DNA of 64,000 bases, from contig NZ_KI912577.1 of assembly GCF_000519085.1 (NCBI RefSeq), positions 560,501 through 624,500 on the forward strand, read 5' to 3'. This DNA comes from Methylobacterium sp. 10. Its GTDB lineage: Bacteria; Pseudomonadota; Alphaproteobacteria; Rhizobiales; Beijerinckiaceae. This document shows, in pieces, positions 1 through 8,064 of the stretch. The first letter of the stretch is position 1. The number at the start of each line of letters is the position of its first letter. Both the position numbers and the translations under genes were made by a program. A model generated the notes under the pieces. The model was not told where the DNA came from, did no database searches, and saw nothing but the letters and a program-made list of their open reading frames with translations.

Positions 1-127
1 CGGCGCCCTCCTCGGAGAGCCGCAATCCGCCGCCCCGCCCCCGCGCGTCGCCGCCAACCAGCGCGCCCGCGGGCCGAGCCAGGACGACCGGAATTTCCTG
101 GAGAAGCTGTTCGGGGTGGGGGAATAA
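1..127 (+). CDS. C-terminal end of an unidentified protein (cut by the window edge)
   Basis: Reading from base 2, an open frame runs to a TAA at 125-127. It encodes about 41 residues: a Pro/Ala/Arg-rich stretch followed by a short hydrophobic tail ending FLEKLFGVGE. A low-complexity linker with such a tail is seen in several envelope proteins, but too little is present to name a family. A short hairpin (CGGGAG/CTCCCG, 131-150) lies just after the stop but has no U-run, so I do not call it a terminator. Confidence 0.5.
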   Translation, partial: GALLGEPQSAAPPPRVAANQRARGPSQDDRNFLEKLFGVGE

Positions 128-184
128 GCGCGGGAGAGAAACACCTCCCGAGGGCGGCGAGCCGCCGCCAGACCTGGGCTGCTA

Positions 185-454
185 TTACAGTCCTACGAGG
201 CCCTTCAGCGAAGCGTTGATCCGGTCCTGCCAACCGGGGCCGTCCTTCTGGAAATGCTCCAGCACGGCGCGGTCGAGGCGCAGGGACACCATCTCGCGGG
301 CACCGGGCGGGCTGAGCGGCGCGGCGGGCGCGCGTTCGGCGGGGGCTCGTTCGGCGGGTTTGGGAGCATCGGTCGCCTTGGTGGTGGCGGCCTTGAAGGC
401 GGCTTCCGCCGCCTGGCGGGGGTCGCTGGCGCGACGGGTCCGATCGAATGCCAT
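185..454 (-). CDS. BrnA-like ribbon-helix-helix protein, no BrnT partner
   Basis: This 89-residue protein has an Ala/Pro-rich N-terminal half and a C-terminal segment (about residues 54-87) with the pattern VSLRLDRAVLEHF then GPGWQDRINASL. That pattern is typical of the BrnA antitoxin family, whose C-terminus forms a ribbon-helix-helix DNA-binding fold. BrnA normally represses its own operon and neutralises the BrnT ribonuclease, encoded just upstream. Here the upstream neighbour is a charged 76-residue protein that does not look like BrnT. It may be a solitary regulator or an antitoxin acting on a distant toxin. The gap to the upstream gene is 29 bp, which suggests co-transcription. Confidence 0.6.
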   Translation of the reverse strand: MAFDRTRRASDPRQAAEAAFKAATTKATDAPKPAERAPAERAPAAPLSPPGAREMVSLRLDRAVLEHFQKDGPGWQDRINASLKGLVGL

Positions 455-483
455 GGGTCGGTTTCCTGGTAAGGCTGTCTGGC

Positions 484-714
484 TCAGCTCGCGGAGCGCT
501 TGCGTTTGGGGGCCGGCGCGGGAGCGGCAGCTTTCTCCGCTGCATCGGCGGCTTCCTTGGCGAGGCGAAGGGCACGCAGCTTCACGGTGCGCTCGTCGAT
601 CTCCTTCACCGACTGCAGATGCTCCGCCATCGCCTGCGCGCCTTCCTTGGCCATCCGCTCCGCGCGCTCGGCGCGCTCTTCGGACCTAGTCCTGGCGTCG
701 GTTTCGTCGCTCAT
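484..714 (-). CDS. Small charged helical protein, unknown function
   Basis: This 76-residue protein is rich in Glu, Arg, Lys and Ala. It is probably one long helix or coiled coil (residues 5-62), followed by an Ala/Pro linker and a basic tail (KRKRSAS). A good ribosome-binding site (GGAAGGA, 5 bases from the ATG) and a 29-bp gap to the BrnA-like gene support a real two-gene operon. I do not recognise a family. It does not have the size or sequence pattern of BrnT. The basic tail could bind nucleic acid, but that is only a guess. Confidence 0.5.
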   Translation of the reverse strand: MSDETDARTRSEERAERAERMAKEGAQAMAEHLQSVKEIDERTVKLRALRLAKEAADAAEKAAAPAPAPKRKRSAS

Positions 715-1021
715 CGTCGTCCTTCCTGGCTCCCCTCGCCTCGCCGCCCACGCATCGATCGCATCATTCGCCCTGGCGGAGGCGGCAGCGGCGGATGAAC
801 CGCTCGTGCCCGCTCGCGCGGCGCATCATGTCGAAGATCGAGACAAGTGCCGACGGACGTGAAAATCCGCGATCGGCGGCAAGGAAGGGTGATCCACACA
901 CCCTTCGCACGGGACCGGCTTCGGGCGGGATCGCCGGGACATAGCACGTCCGGGGACCAAAAAGCGAACCCTGGCAAGGACTCGCGGTGGCTGCATAGGG
1001 AAATCCCGGTGGATGTCCCCG
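715..1021. other. Intergenic stretch without recognisable gene
   Basis: About 300 bp separate the small-protein operon from the YdcZ-like gene end. Open frames here are overlapping products of the high GC content and none resembles a protein family. It probably holds the promoter of the minus-strand small-protein operon. I see no clear hairpin terminator or repeat. Confidence 0.4.
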
Positions 1022-1468
1022 TCAAAACGCCGCGATGAGGACGATTCCGGCCACCATCAGCCCGGCACCTGCGATCCGTGCCTTGCCGGCGCGGTGCTTC
1101 GGCATCCCGAGCCAACCGAAATGGTCGATGGCCAGCGACGTCAACAGGTTGGCGGTGATGAGCATCCCGTTGAAGGCGCCCGCCCCCACCTTGTCGACGA
1201 AGAGGAGGCCGCCGAACACCGCCACCGCCCCGGCGATGCCGCCGAGCGGGGCCCACCACGGCATGCCTGCGAGATCGTCGCGGGTGGGGAGCGGGACTGG
1301 CCGGATCGCCAGCATCGCGACGAAGACGAAGACGATGGGCAGGAACGAGACCGCCGCCGCGAGCCACGGGTTGACCAGGGCGCCGCGAAGCGCCGCGTTC
1401 ATGGTGACGCCGATGGCCTGCAGGGCGCCGGCGACGAGGATGAAGGGATAGAAGAGAGGGCCGGTCAT
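1022..1468 (-). CDS. YdcZ/DUF606-family small membrane transporter, copy 1
   Basis: This 148-residue integral membrane protein has five predicted hydrophobic segments. It belongs to the YdcZ (DUF606) branch of the drug/metabolite transporter superfamily; the motif MPWWAPLGGIAGAVAVFGG and the segment AFNGMLITANLLTSL are characteristic. Family members are short, half-size transporters that often occur as adjacent pairs and may work as dimers. The next gene upstream (1509-1955) is a close paralogue of the same length, so this is a tandem duplication. The gap is 40 bp. The substrate is unknown. Confidence 0.8.
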   Translation of the reverse strand: MTGPLFYPFILVAGALQAIGVTMNAALRGALVNPWLAAAVSFLPIVFVFVAMLAIRPVPLPTRDDLAGMPWWAPLGGIAGAVAVFGGLLFVDKVGAGAFNGMLITANLLTSLAIDHFGWLGMPKHRAGKARIAGAGLMVAGIVLIAAF

Positions 1469-1508
1469 GAGCGTGGGATCTCCCGTGGATGTTTCGGGCC
1501 GGACGGGT

Positions 1509-1955
1509 TCAAAAGCGGGCGATGAGGACGATGCCGGCCACCATCAGGCCGCCGCCGAGGAGGTGCAGCAGCCCCTGCGAATTCGCCTGCATCCCGAGCC
1601 AGCCGAAATGATCGATGGCCAGCGAGGTCAGGATGTTGGCGGTGATGAGCAGCCCGTTGAACGGCCCGGCCCCGACCTTGTCGACGAAGGCGAGGCCGCC
1701 GAACACCGCCACCGCTCCGGCGAGCCCGCCCAACGGCGCCCACCACGGCATGCCGCCGAGCTGTTCCAGGCTGGGCAGCGGCGTCGGCATCACCACGAAC
1801 AGCGTGACGAAGACGAAGACGATGAGCGAGAACGAGACGGAAGCCGCCAGCCACGGATTGACGAGGGCCACGCGCAGTCGCGCGTTCATGGAATTGCCCG
1901 CCGCCTGGAGCGCGCCGGCGAGGAGGATAAAGGGATAGAGCAGGGCCGCGTTCAT
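1509..1955 (-). CDS. YdcZ/DUF606-family small membrane transporter, copy 2
   Basis: A second 148-residue YdcZ-type membrane protein, sharing long identical blocks with its downstream neighbour (MPWWAPLGG, FVDKVGAG, SLAIDHFGWLGM). The ATG follows AGGA by nine bases. It sits 28 bp after the ArsB-like permease stop, so permease, copy 2 and copy 1 probably form one minus-strand transcript. Paired half-size transporters of this group may assemble in opposite orientations. Which membrane orientation each copy takes cannot be decided from sequence alone. Confidence 0.8.
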   Translation of the reverse strand: MNAALLYPFILLAGALQAAGNSMNARLRVALVNPWLAASVSFSLIVFVFVTLFVVMPTPLPSLEQLGGMPWWAPLGGLAGAVAVFGGLAFVDKVGAGPFNGLLITANILTSLAIDHFGWLGMQANSQGLLHLLGGGLMVAGIVLIARF

Positions 1956-1983
1956 GTCGGGTCGTCCTCGGAATGGAGGGGGA

Positions 1984-3252
1984 TCAGGGCAGGAGGAGCA
2001 GGCCGGCCAGGGCCAGGATCAGGGCCGGCGGCATCACCAGCAGGCCGAGCTTGAGGAAGCGCCAGAATCCGACATTCTCGCCTTCGCGGCGGATGGCGGT
2101 GAGCCACAGGATGGTGGCGAGGGATCCGGTCACCGACAGGTTGGGGCCGAGATCGATGCCGATGAGGATCGCCCCGGCGACCTTCTCGGAGACGTCGGCC
2201 TGCTGCACGGCCGCCCCCGCGATCAGGCCGGCCGGCAAGTTGTTGACGAGGTTGGAGAGCACCGCCACCAGGGTGCCGCCGCCCCAGGCCGCGGCCTCGG
2301 GCGAGGCTTGCGCCGCCCGCTTGAGGTGATCGGCGACCATGGCGAGCACGCCGGTCTTCTCCAGGGCCTCCACAAGCACGAACAGCCCGGCCACCAGGGG
2401 CAGGACGCCCCAGGACACGTCCTTGACGACTTGGACCGCACCGCCGCGCTTGATCGCGAGGACGAGGAGCGTGGTGGCGAGGCCCGCGACGAAGGTCGGC
2501 AGGCCGAGTTCGAGATCGTAAGCCGAGGCGGCGATGAGGGCCCCGGCCGTGGCGACGATGCCGAGACCGGCGACCTTGCCGGTGCCCGAGAGCGGCGTCG
2601 CCTCGACGTCCCTGGCGAGTAATTGCTGCCTCAGGACCGAGTTCTGGGTCAGGCGCAGGACGATGTAGGTGGCGACGATGGCCAGGGCCGAGGGCAGCGC
2701 GAACCGCGCGAGCCATTCGGTGAGCGGCGGCATGTGCGCGGCGTAGACGACGAGATTGGCCGGGTTCGAGATCGGCAGTACGAAGCTCGCCGCGTTGGCG
2801 ATGAAGGCGCAGATGAAAAGGTAGGGCAGCGGCTCGGCCTCCGCCGCCTTGGCCGCGGCATAGACCGCCGGCGTCAGCACCACGGCGCAGGCATCGTTGG
2901 AGAGAAACACCGTGACCACGGTGCCGACGAGATAGACCAGCAGGAACAGGCGCGTCGCCGACCCCTTGGCCTGACGCACGGCGATGCCGGCGAGCCAGTC
3001 GAACAGGCCCTCCTTCCTGGCGATCTCGGCGAGCAGCATCATGCCGACGAGGAACAGGTAGACATCCGTCCCCTTGCGCACGCCGTCCCAGGCCGCTTCC
3101 GGCGAGATCAGGCCCAGCGCCAGCAGCGCCCCGGCACCGAGCACTGCCCAGACCGCCTCCGGCCAGGCGAAGGGCCGGGTGATGACCCCGAGGGTCGCCA
3201 GTCCGGCGATGATCCAGGTCGCCAGATGCGGCGTCACGGGGAGTGCGAACAT
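1984..3252 (-). CDS. ArsB-like anion permease (ion transporter superfamily)
   Basis: This 422-residue polytopic membrane protein has about eleven hydrophobic segments. It carries two related halves with the signature loops FLSNDACAVVLTP and AVLSNLVNNLPAG, typical of ArsB/NhaD/SLC13-type transporters. Database families would probably call it an arsenite efflux pump. No arsR, arsC or arsA gene is nearby, so another anion or a dicarboxylate is equally possible. The open frame extends 70 codons upstream, but the ATG at 3252 begins the hydrophobic N-terminus (MFALPVTP), so I chose that start. It lies 43 bp after the metallophosphoesterase gene on the same strand. Confidence 0.75.
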   Translation of the reverse strand: MFALPVTPHLATWIIAGLATLGVITRPFAWPEAVWAVLGAGALLALGLISPEAAWDGVRKGTDVYLFLVGMMLLAEIARKEGLFDWLAGIAVRQAKGSATRLFLLVYLVGTVVTVFLSNDACAVVLTPAVYAAAKAAEAEPLPYLFICAFIANAASFVLPISNPANLVVYAAHMPPLTEWLARFALPSALAIVATYIVLRLTQNSVLRQQLLARDVEATPLSGTGKVAGLGIVATAGALIAASAYDLELGLPTFVAGLATTLLVLAIKRGGAVQVVKDVSWGVLPLVAGLFVLVEALEKTGVLAMVADHLKRAAQASPEAAAWGGGTLVAVLSNLVNNLPAGLIAGAAVQQADVSEKVAGAILIGIDLGPNLSVTGSLATILWLTAIRREGENVGFWRFLKLGLLVMPPALILALAGLLLLP

Positions 3253-3295
3253 GGGCGGGCGAGTTCCTGTCAGGGGCGGAGAAGCGGAGCGAGGG

Positions 3296-4423
3296 CTACC
3301 AGTGTCGGCCGTTTCGGTTGGGTCCGAGCTGGGTACCGAGGAGGCCCTTTTCGGGCCAGGCGCCAATGGAATCCGCGTCGCTTCCGATCCCCTTCGAGAC
3401 CGGCAAGAGGGACCGGTCGGTGGCCGGCTCGACGACGTCCCGCCCCGTGCCCCCGGCTGCATCCGAGGCCCGCACGGTGAGACGGCACGCCACCGCGTCC
3501 CAGGGGATCGATGCCCGGTAGCGCCGGTCGCCGTCGGCGCGGGTCATCGCCTGCCACGGCCCGCCATCTACGCTGACCTCGCAGGCAGTGACGGGCGAGG
3601 CGCCGAGGACGATCGCCCGCACCTCCACCCTGTCGCGCACGCGGTGCCCGTCGTCATGGGCAAGGCGCCGGTCGGCCGGAGCGGTGACGAGGACGAAGGG
3701 CCAGGGCGCGGCCAGTTCCTTGAAGCGCCAGCTGACGACGCCGCCATCGATGGCGGCGACGGCATAGCCGACCGGCCCTTCCTCGACCTGCCCGGTGGAG
3801 CGCGTGGCCGCGAAGATGGTGCGACCGTCATTGGCGAGCTCGTTGTAATGGGTGTGGCCCATTTCCACGAGGCGCACGCGCGACTGCGAGACGAGATGGG
3901 CGACGCGGGCGGCCTCGCCGTCGCCTTTAAGGTCGGCGGGGTAGCTGTGCATGAACAGCGCGCAGTCGAGACCGTCGCGTTCGGCCAGGTGGATTTCGCC
4001 TTGGAGCCAGGCGAGCTGTGTGTCGCCCAGGCGGAAATCCGGACCGCCGCCTCCCGGTCCGCACATGTCGAGGAAGAGGCAACGGATGCCGGAGATGTCG
4101 ATGGCGTAGGGAAGCCGCCGTGCGCCGAGGCCGGCATGGAACGCATCGAGGCTGCCGCTCTCCATGTCGTGATCGCCCGTGACGACATGGACGGGAAGGG
4201 AGAGGCCGGCCAGGCCCTGGCGGACGAGGGCATATTGCTCGGGCAGGCCGTTCTCGGCGTTGTCGCCGGGCAGGTACGCGAAATCGAGTCCCTCCACCGC
4301 GCCGAGCTGCGCGACAATGGCGAAGAAATCGCGGGCGTTCTGGAGATGCCCCTCGGTGAGGTGCAGGTCACCGATATGGGCGAAGGCGAGGATGTCGTCC
4401 CGTCCGCTCGTGGCGTGTGTCAT
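3296..4423 (-). CDS. Calcineurin-like metallophosphoesterase
   Basis: This 375-residue predicted cytoplasmic protein has the metal-binding motifs of the calcineurin superfamily in order: GDLHLTEGH near residue 18, LPGDNAENG near residue 51, VTGDHDME near residue 80, a central MHSYP and a later MGHTHYNE. The last 110 residues look like a beta-sandwich (VEVRAIVLG, VSVDGGPW), as in phosphodiesterases that act on small phosphoesters. The substrate is unknown. It precedes the permease on the same strand, and the two may share a transcript. The N-terminal motif begins soon after the chosen ATG, so the start is consistent. Confidence 0.8.
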   Translation of the reverse strand: MTHATSGRDDILAFAHIGDLHLTEGHLQNARDFFAIVAQLGAVEGLDFAYLPGDNAENGLPEQYALVRQGLAGLSLPVHVVTGDHDMESGSLDAFHAGLGARRLPYAIDISGIRCLFLDMCGPGGGGPDFRLGDTQLAWLQGEIHLAERDGLDCALFMHSYPADLKGDGEAARVAHLVSQSRVRLVEMGHTHYNELANDGRTIFAATRSTGQVEEGPVGYAVAAIDGGVVSWRFKELAAPWPFVLVTAPADRRLAHDDGHRVRDRVEVRAIVLGASPVTACEVSVDGGPWQAMTRADGDRRYRASIPWDAVACRLTVRASDAAGGTGRDVVEPATDRSLLPVSKGIGSDADSIGAWPEKGLLGTQLGPNRNGRHW

Positions 4424-4543
4424 GGCTTGGCACGTGTCATGGCATGTCTCCAGCGTCGCTCCGCCTGGTGCCGGCGGGGCGTCGGAAGGAACCGGATGTT
4501 CAGGGTGCTGAACGGAGGATTCGGTGCTCGACCGATGGCGTCG

Positions 4544-5866
4544 TCAGGCGATGGCGGAGGCCATGGACTCCGGCCCATTGGCGCTCGGCGGCTTCGAGGC
4601 CGTGGTCGGCGGCTCGAACCCGTAGGTCTCAGGCATGGCCACGAGGTAGAGGATAAATCCCACCGCCGCGATCCCGGCCAGGACCAGGAACGCCGTCGAA
4701 TAGCCCGCCGACACGATGATGAGACCGGCCAGCGTCGCCGAGAACGAGGCGCCGAGCCCCTGCGTCGTGGCGACCGCCCCTTGCGAGACGTTGAACCGTC
4801 CGGTGCCTCGGGTGAGGTCGGCGACGACGATGGGGAAGAGCGCGCCGTAGATGCCGGCGCCGATCCCGTCGAGGAGCTGGACGGCGACGAGGTAGAACGG
4901 GTTGTCCGAGAACGTGTAGAGTACGCCTCGGATGGCGAGCACGCCAAAGGCCACGAGGAAGATCGGCTTGCGCCCGATCGCATCGGCCTTGGCGCCGACG
5001 AAGACCGCCACCGGCACCATGACGAACTGGGCGGCCACGATGCAGACGGAGATGAGGGAGGTCGCGCTCTCCTTACCGGACAGCTTGGTCAACAGCTGGC
5101 CCACCGAGGTCAGCATCGCGGCATTGGATAGGTGGAAGATCGCGGCGAGCAGGGCGAACAGCATCAGGGTGCGGTTCTGCAGCAGGGCCTTGATCCCGGA
5201 CGCCTGTTCACCGCCCTCCCCCGCCGACTCGTCGAGGCCGCGGGCGAGGTCGTCGTCGATGTCCTTGGCCGGCACCATGAGCATGGCCCCGACGCTCAGC
5301 ACCGCGAGCACGGCCATCAGCCAGAACACCACGATGGGCCCGAAGAAATAGGCCGTCGAGCCGGCGATGGCCGCCGAGACCGCGTTGCCCGCATGGTTGA
5401 AGCCTTCGTTACGGCCGATGCGCTTGGAGAACATCTTCGGCCCCACCACGCCGAGGGTGATCGCGGCGAGCGCCGGCGGAAAGACCGCCCCGGCGATGCC
5501 GGCGACGGACTGGGTCGCGGCCACCAGATAGAAATTCGTGACGAAGGGCAGGAGCAGGCAACTCGCCGTGACCGCCAGCGCCCCGGCGATGACGATGGCA
5601 CGCTTGTGGTTGGTCCGGTCGATCAGGGCCCCGGCCGGCGTCTGCGCGATCAGCCCGGCAATGCCGGCGATCGTCATGATCATCCCCGTCGTCGCCTCGT
5701 TCCAACCCTGGTCGGGACCGCGCACGGCGATGAGGTAGATGGCGAGGTAGGGGCCGAGCCCGTCACGGACGTCGGCCAGAAAGAAGTTGAGGGCGTCGAG
5801 CCCGCGCAGCGTCCGCTGCGACGGGGCGCGACCCCGATCCTGGCCGGCGGCGGTGACGCTCGTCAT
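4544..5866 (-). CDS. Major facilitator superfamily transporter
   Basis: This 440-residue protein has twelve predicted membrane helices. The MFS loop motif between helices 2 and 3 is visible as GALIDRTNHKRAI, and a matching one in the second half is GAKADAIGRKPIF. The central cytoplasmic loop is acidic (DIDDDLARGLDESAGEGGE). The frame stays open up to 6037, but AAGGA lies eight bases before the ATG at 5866 and the downstream residues lead straight to helix 1. An ATG at 5893 would add nine residues. The substrate cannot be inferred; a drug or sugar exporter is possible. Confidence 0.8.
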   Translation of the reverse strand: MTSVTAAGQDRGRAPSQRTLRGLDALNFFLADVRDGLGPYLAIYLIAVRGPDQGWNEATTGMIMTIAGIAGLIAQTPAGALIDRTNHKRAIVIAGALAVTASCLLLPFVTNFYLVAATQSVAGIAGAVFPPALAAITLGVVGPKMFSKRIGRNEGFNHAGNAVSAAIAGSTAYFFGPIVVFWLMAVLAVLSVGAMLMVPAKDIDDDLARGLDESAGEGGEQASGIKALLQNRTLMLFALLAAIFHLSNAAMLTSVGQLLTKLSGKESATSLISVCIVAAQFVMVPVAVFVGAKADAIGRKPIFLVAFGVLAIRGVLYTFSDNPFYLVAVQLLDGIGAGIYGALFPIVVADLTRGTGRFNVSQGAVATTQGLGASFSATLAGLIIVSAGYSTAFLVLAGIAAVGFILYLVAMPETYGFEPPTTASKPPSANGPESMASAIA

Positions 5867-6073
5867 CCGATCGATCCTTGGCAAGTTTTTCATGGAAGGG
5901 ACCGATCGGCGCGTGTCACTGGCTCTGCAAGCCAAAGCTTCGCGTCGATCGGAGCGGCAAACCCCGGCCCGAAATGAAGGTTCCTCACCAGGGATTAAAT
6001 TCTGCGTGAGCGTCGAACCCCCGGCGTGGCGGGTCAAACCGACAGTGTTTTGCTCATGTGAAATACTGGGCTT

Positions 6074-6496
6074 CTAGGCTGCGAGCTGCCTCTCCTTCCG
6101 GATGCTGCCGTCGTCATGCACATGGACGTCGAAGGCGACTCCGTCCCGGATGCCGCGAATCTCGAAATGCCTTGGTTTGCGTATCGGCGGTCCTTCGACG
6201 CGGTAACCGGCATCCCGGACGAGGCGCAGGGCCGTATCCGGATCGCCTGGGCCGTGCGTCTTGTCCGGCCGCTCGATGATACGGACCGTACCGTCGGCGA
6301 TGATGAGGCGAGACACCTTGATCTCGCAGGGCGTGACCTCGCCCTCGACGGTGACGGCCTCTCCGACCGTGGGCATCTCTTCCGTCGTGGCTTTCGGACC
6401 GAGATCGGCGAGGCTCCTCGTGCCATTCCCCTCCAGCGCGAAGCAATGGCCGAACACGGCCCAGACGATTCCGGTAGCGGTCGCGGTCTTTGGCAT
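6074..6496 (-). CDS. PepSY-like small envelope protein, paralogue of the upstream gene
   Basis: A 140-residue protein starting MPKTATATG. It aligns along most of its length with the product of 6573-7229. Shared parts are a beta-rich block (GEAVTVEGEV against GEAVTVQGRF) and a C-terminal block with the pattern PRHFE...DVHVHDDGSIRKER against PRHLD...LHVGFDGDIREKR. The second block resembles PepSY-type domains, which bind or inhibit envelope partners. The short hydrophobic N-terminus could be a signal anchor, but this is weak. Longer in-frame starts overlap the upstream gene and lack similarity. No strong ribosome-binding site is visible, so the start is tentative. Confidence 0.6.
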   Translation of the reverse strand: MPKTATATGIVWAVFGHCFALEGNGTRSLADLGPKATTEEMPTVGEAVTVEGEVTPCEIKVSRLIIADGTVRIIERPDKTHGPGDPDTALRLVRDAGYRVEGPPIRKPRHFEIRGIRDGVAFDVHVHDDGSIRKERQLAA

Positions 6497-6572
6497 AGTC
6501 GTTGATCCCGATGAGTGAGAAGGCCGATCACTTCCCCCCCCCCCGGAGGTCCGAGGGAGGGAATCGTCATCG

Positions 6573-7229
6573 TCAGAAGCTGCGCTTCTCGCGGATGTCG
6601 CCGTCGAACCCGACATGGAGCAGGCGCTCACGCCCGTCCTGGCCCTTGGCCGCCATGTCGAGATGGCGCGGTCCGCGGCCGGTGACGCGGATGTCGGAAT
6701 AGCCGGCCGCCTCGACCTTCGCGGTCAGGGCCGGCGCATCGACGGCGGGGCCGAGACCGACCTTGTCCTTCGCCCAATCGAGGCCGCCCGGCTTCGGACC
6801 GCGCGCCGGACCGAGTAGCACCGTCTTGCCATCGGCCCGGGTGAGGAGGGTGGCGTGGAGGAAGCCGTTCTCGAAGCGGCCCTGCACCGTCACGGCTTCG
6901 CCCTTGGTGACGAGGGTGCCGCCCTCGCCCTGCTTGCCGGTCTCGACGAGGGCGCGGCCGGACCCGTCCTGCAGGACGAACTTGTTGCCGAAAATCTCGG
7001 CGACGTCGCCCTTGGCAGCGATAGCGGCGGAAGGAGCGAGCTGTGCGATGGCGACCGGCGCGACGGGAGTGAGGGTCACGCCGGAATTCTGCGCCAGGGA
7101 AAGGCCGACGGCCCCGAAGGCGAGGGGAGCGGCGATGGCGCCGACGATCCAGCCGCGGCGCGAGCGGCGCGGGGCGGCGCGGCTCGGCATCTCGGTGGCG
7201 GTTCCGTCCATGGTCTTCTCGATCGTCAT
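6573..7229 (-). CDS. Membrane-anchored PepSY-like envelope protein
   Basis: This 218-residue protein has a basic N-terminus (RRSRRG) followed by one hydrophobic segment (about residues 27-47), so it is probably anchored in the inner membrane and faces the periplasm. The body has a beta-rich block (KFVLQDGSGRALVETG, GEAVTVQGRF) and a C-terminal PepSY-like block (GYSDIRVTGRGPRHLD, DGDIREKRSF). It is divergent from an OmpR/PhoQ-type two-component system across 166 bp that contain an operator-like site. PepSY proteins are often made under control of such a system and may feed back on the sensor. That role is inference. Confidence 0.65.
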   Translation of the reverse strand: MTIEKTMDGTATEMPSRAAPRRSRRGWIVGAIAAPLAFGAVGLSLAQNSGVTLTPVAPVAIAQLAPSAAIAAKGDVAEIFGNKFVLQDGSGRALVETGKQGEGGTLVTKGEAVTVQGRFENGFLHATLLTRADGKTVLLGPARGPKPGGLDWAKDKVGLGPAVDAPALTAKVEAAGYSDIRVTGRGPRHLDMAAKGQDGRERLLHVGFDGDIREKRSF

Positions 7230-7302
7230 GGTGTGGATGTCCTGGAAAAAGCGGATCCCCTCTCGGGTTGACGCCGTTCTAGGCTCGCCCCTCCAACTTG
7301 AT

Positions 7303-7332
7303 CTGAACCGCGCGGTTCAGCCCCGGTTAAAG
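7303..7332. promoter_or_regulatory. Palindrome and 11-bp-spaced direct repeat between the PepSY gene and the two-component system
   Basis: A perfect 18-bp palindrome (CTGAACCGC/GCGGTTCAG) occupies 7303-7320. Its right half GGTTCAG (7314) is repeated as GGTTAAAG at 7325, exactly 11 bp later. OmpR/PhoP-family regulators bind as dimers to tandem half-sites about 10-11 bp apart, so this fits a site for the adjacent response regulator controlling both divergent promoters. Binding is not shown by sequence alone. Confidence 0.5.
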
Positions 7333-7395
7333 CGCGGCGCGTAGGCGCCGGGGCTCCCCGATGCGGCCACCGCGCTCCCAAGGATCCGGATCCCG

Positions 7396-8064
7396 ATGAA
7401 GCTCCTTCTGGTGGAGGACGATGCGGCCCTCGCCGCCGAGATCGCCAAGGCCCTGCGCGCCGAGAACTTCGCCCTCGACCACGCGGTCAACGGCGAGGAC
7501 GGCCAGCATCTCGGCGAGACGGAGACCTACGACGCCGTGGTGCTCGACCTCGGTCTGCCCAAGCGCGACGGCGTCTCGGTGCTTCAGGCCTGGCGGGCCG
7601 CCGGGCGGACCATGCCGGTGCTGATCCTCACCGCGCGGGATGGCTGGAGCGACAAGGTCGCGGGCTTCAAGGCGGGGGCGGACGACTATCTCGTCAAGCC
7701 GTTCCGGGTGGAGGAGCTCGTCATCCGCCTGCGCGCTCTGGTGCGCCGCGCCTCGGCGCACGGGGCCAACCGGATCGTCTGCGGGCCTCTCACCTACGAT
7801 GCAGGCCTCGGCACGTTCGAGCGGGATGGCCTGCCGCTGAAGCTGACCGGGCTCGAATGGCGGGTGCTCTCGTGCCTGATCCTGCGCAAGGACGGAGTGG
7901 TGCCCCGTGGCCAGCTGATCGAGCGGGTCTATGACGGCGATGCCGAGGTGGATTCCAACTCCGTGGAGGTCATCATTACCCGCCTGCGCCGCAAGATCGC
8001 CCCGGCCCGGATCGAGGGCGTGCGCGGCCACGGCTACCAGCTCGTGCCGGGGGAGACGCCATGA
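7396..8064 (+). CDS. OmpR/PhoP-family response regulator
   Basis: This 222-residue response regulator has an N-terminal receiver domain with the acidic pair EDD at 7-9, the phospho-acceptor Asp51 (VVLDLGLP) and the conserved Lys in VKPFR. It also has a C-terminal winged-helix DNA-binding domain (LTGLEWRVL, VITRLRRKI, VRGHGYQL). It resembles PhoP/QseB-type regulators. The stop overlaps the sensor-kinase start by four bases (ATGA), so the pair is translationally coupled. The operator-like palindrome and direct repeat lie about 65 bp upstream and suggest autoregulation together with control of the divergent PepSY genes. Confidence 0.9.
   Translation: MKLLLVEDDAALAAEIAKALRAENFALDHAVNGEDGQHLGETETYDAVVLDLGLPKRDGVSVLQAWRAAGRTMPVLILTARDGWSDKVAGFKAGADDYLVKPFRVEELVIRLRALVRRASAHGANRIVCGPLTYDAGLGTFERDGLPLKLTGLEWRVLSCLILRKDGVVPRGQLIERVYDGDAEVDSNSVEVIITRLRRKIAPARIEGVRGHGYQLVPGETP

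Noticed and set aside
185..714. Complete BrnT/BrnA toxin-antitoxin system
   Set aside because: The neighbour of the BrnA-like gene does not resemble BrnT in length or sequence pattern.
1984..3252. Arsenic-resistance operon
   Set aside because: Only an ArsB-like permease is present. No arsR, arsC or arsH gene lies nearby, so the substrate is left open.
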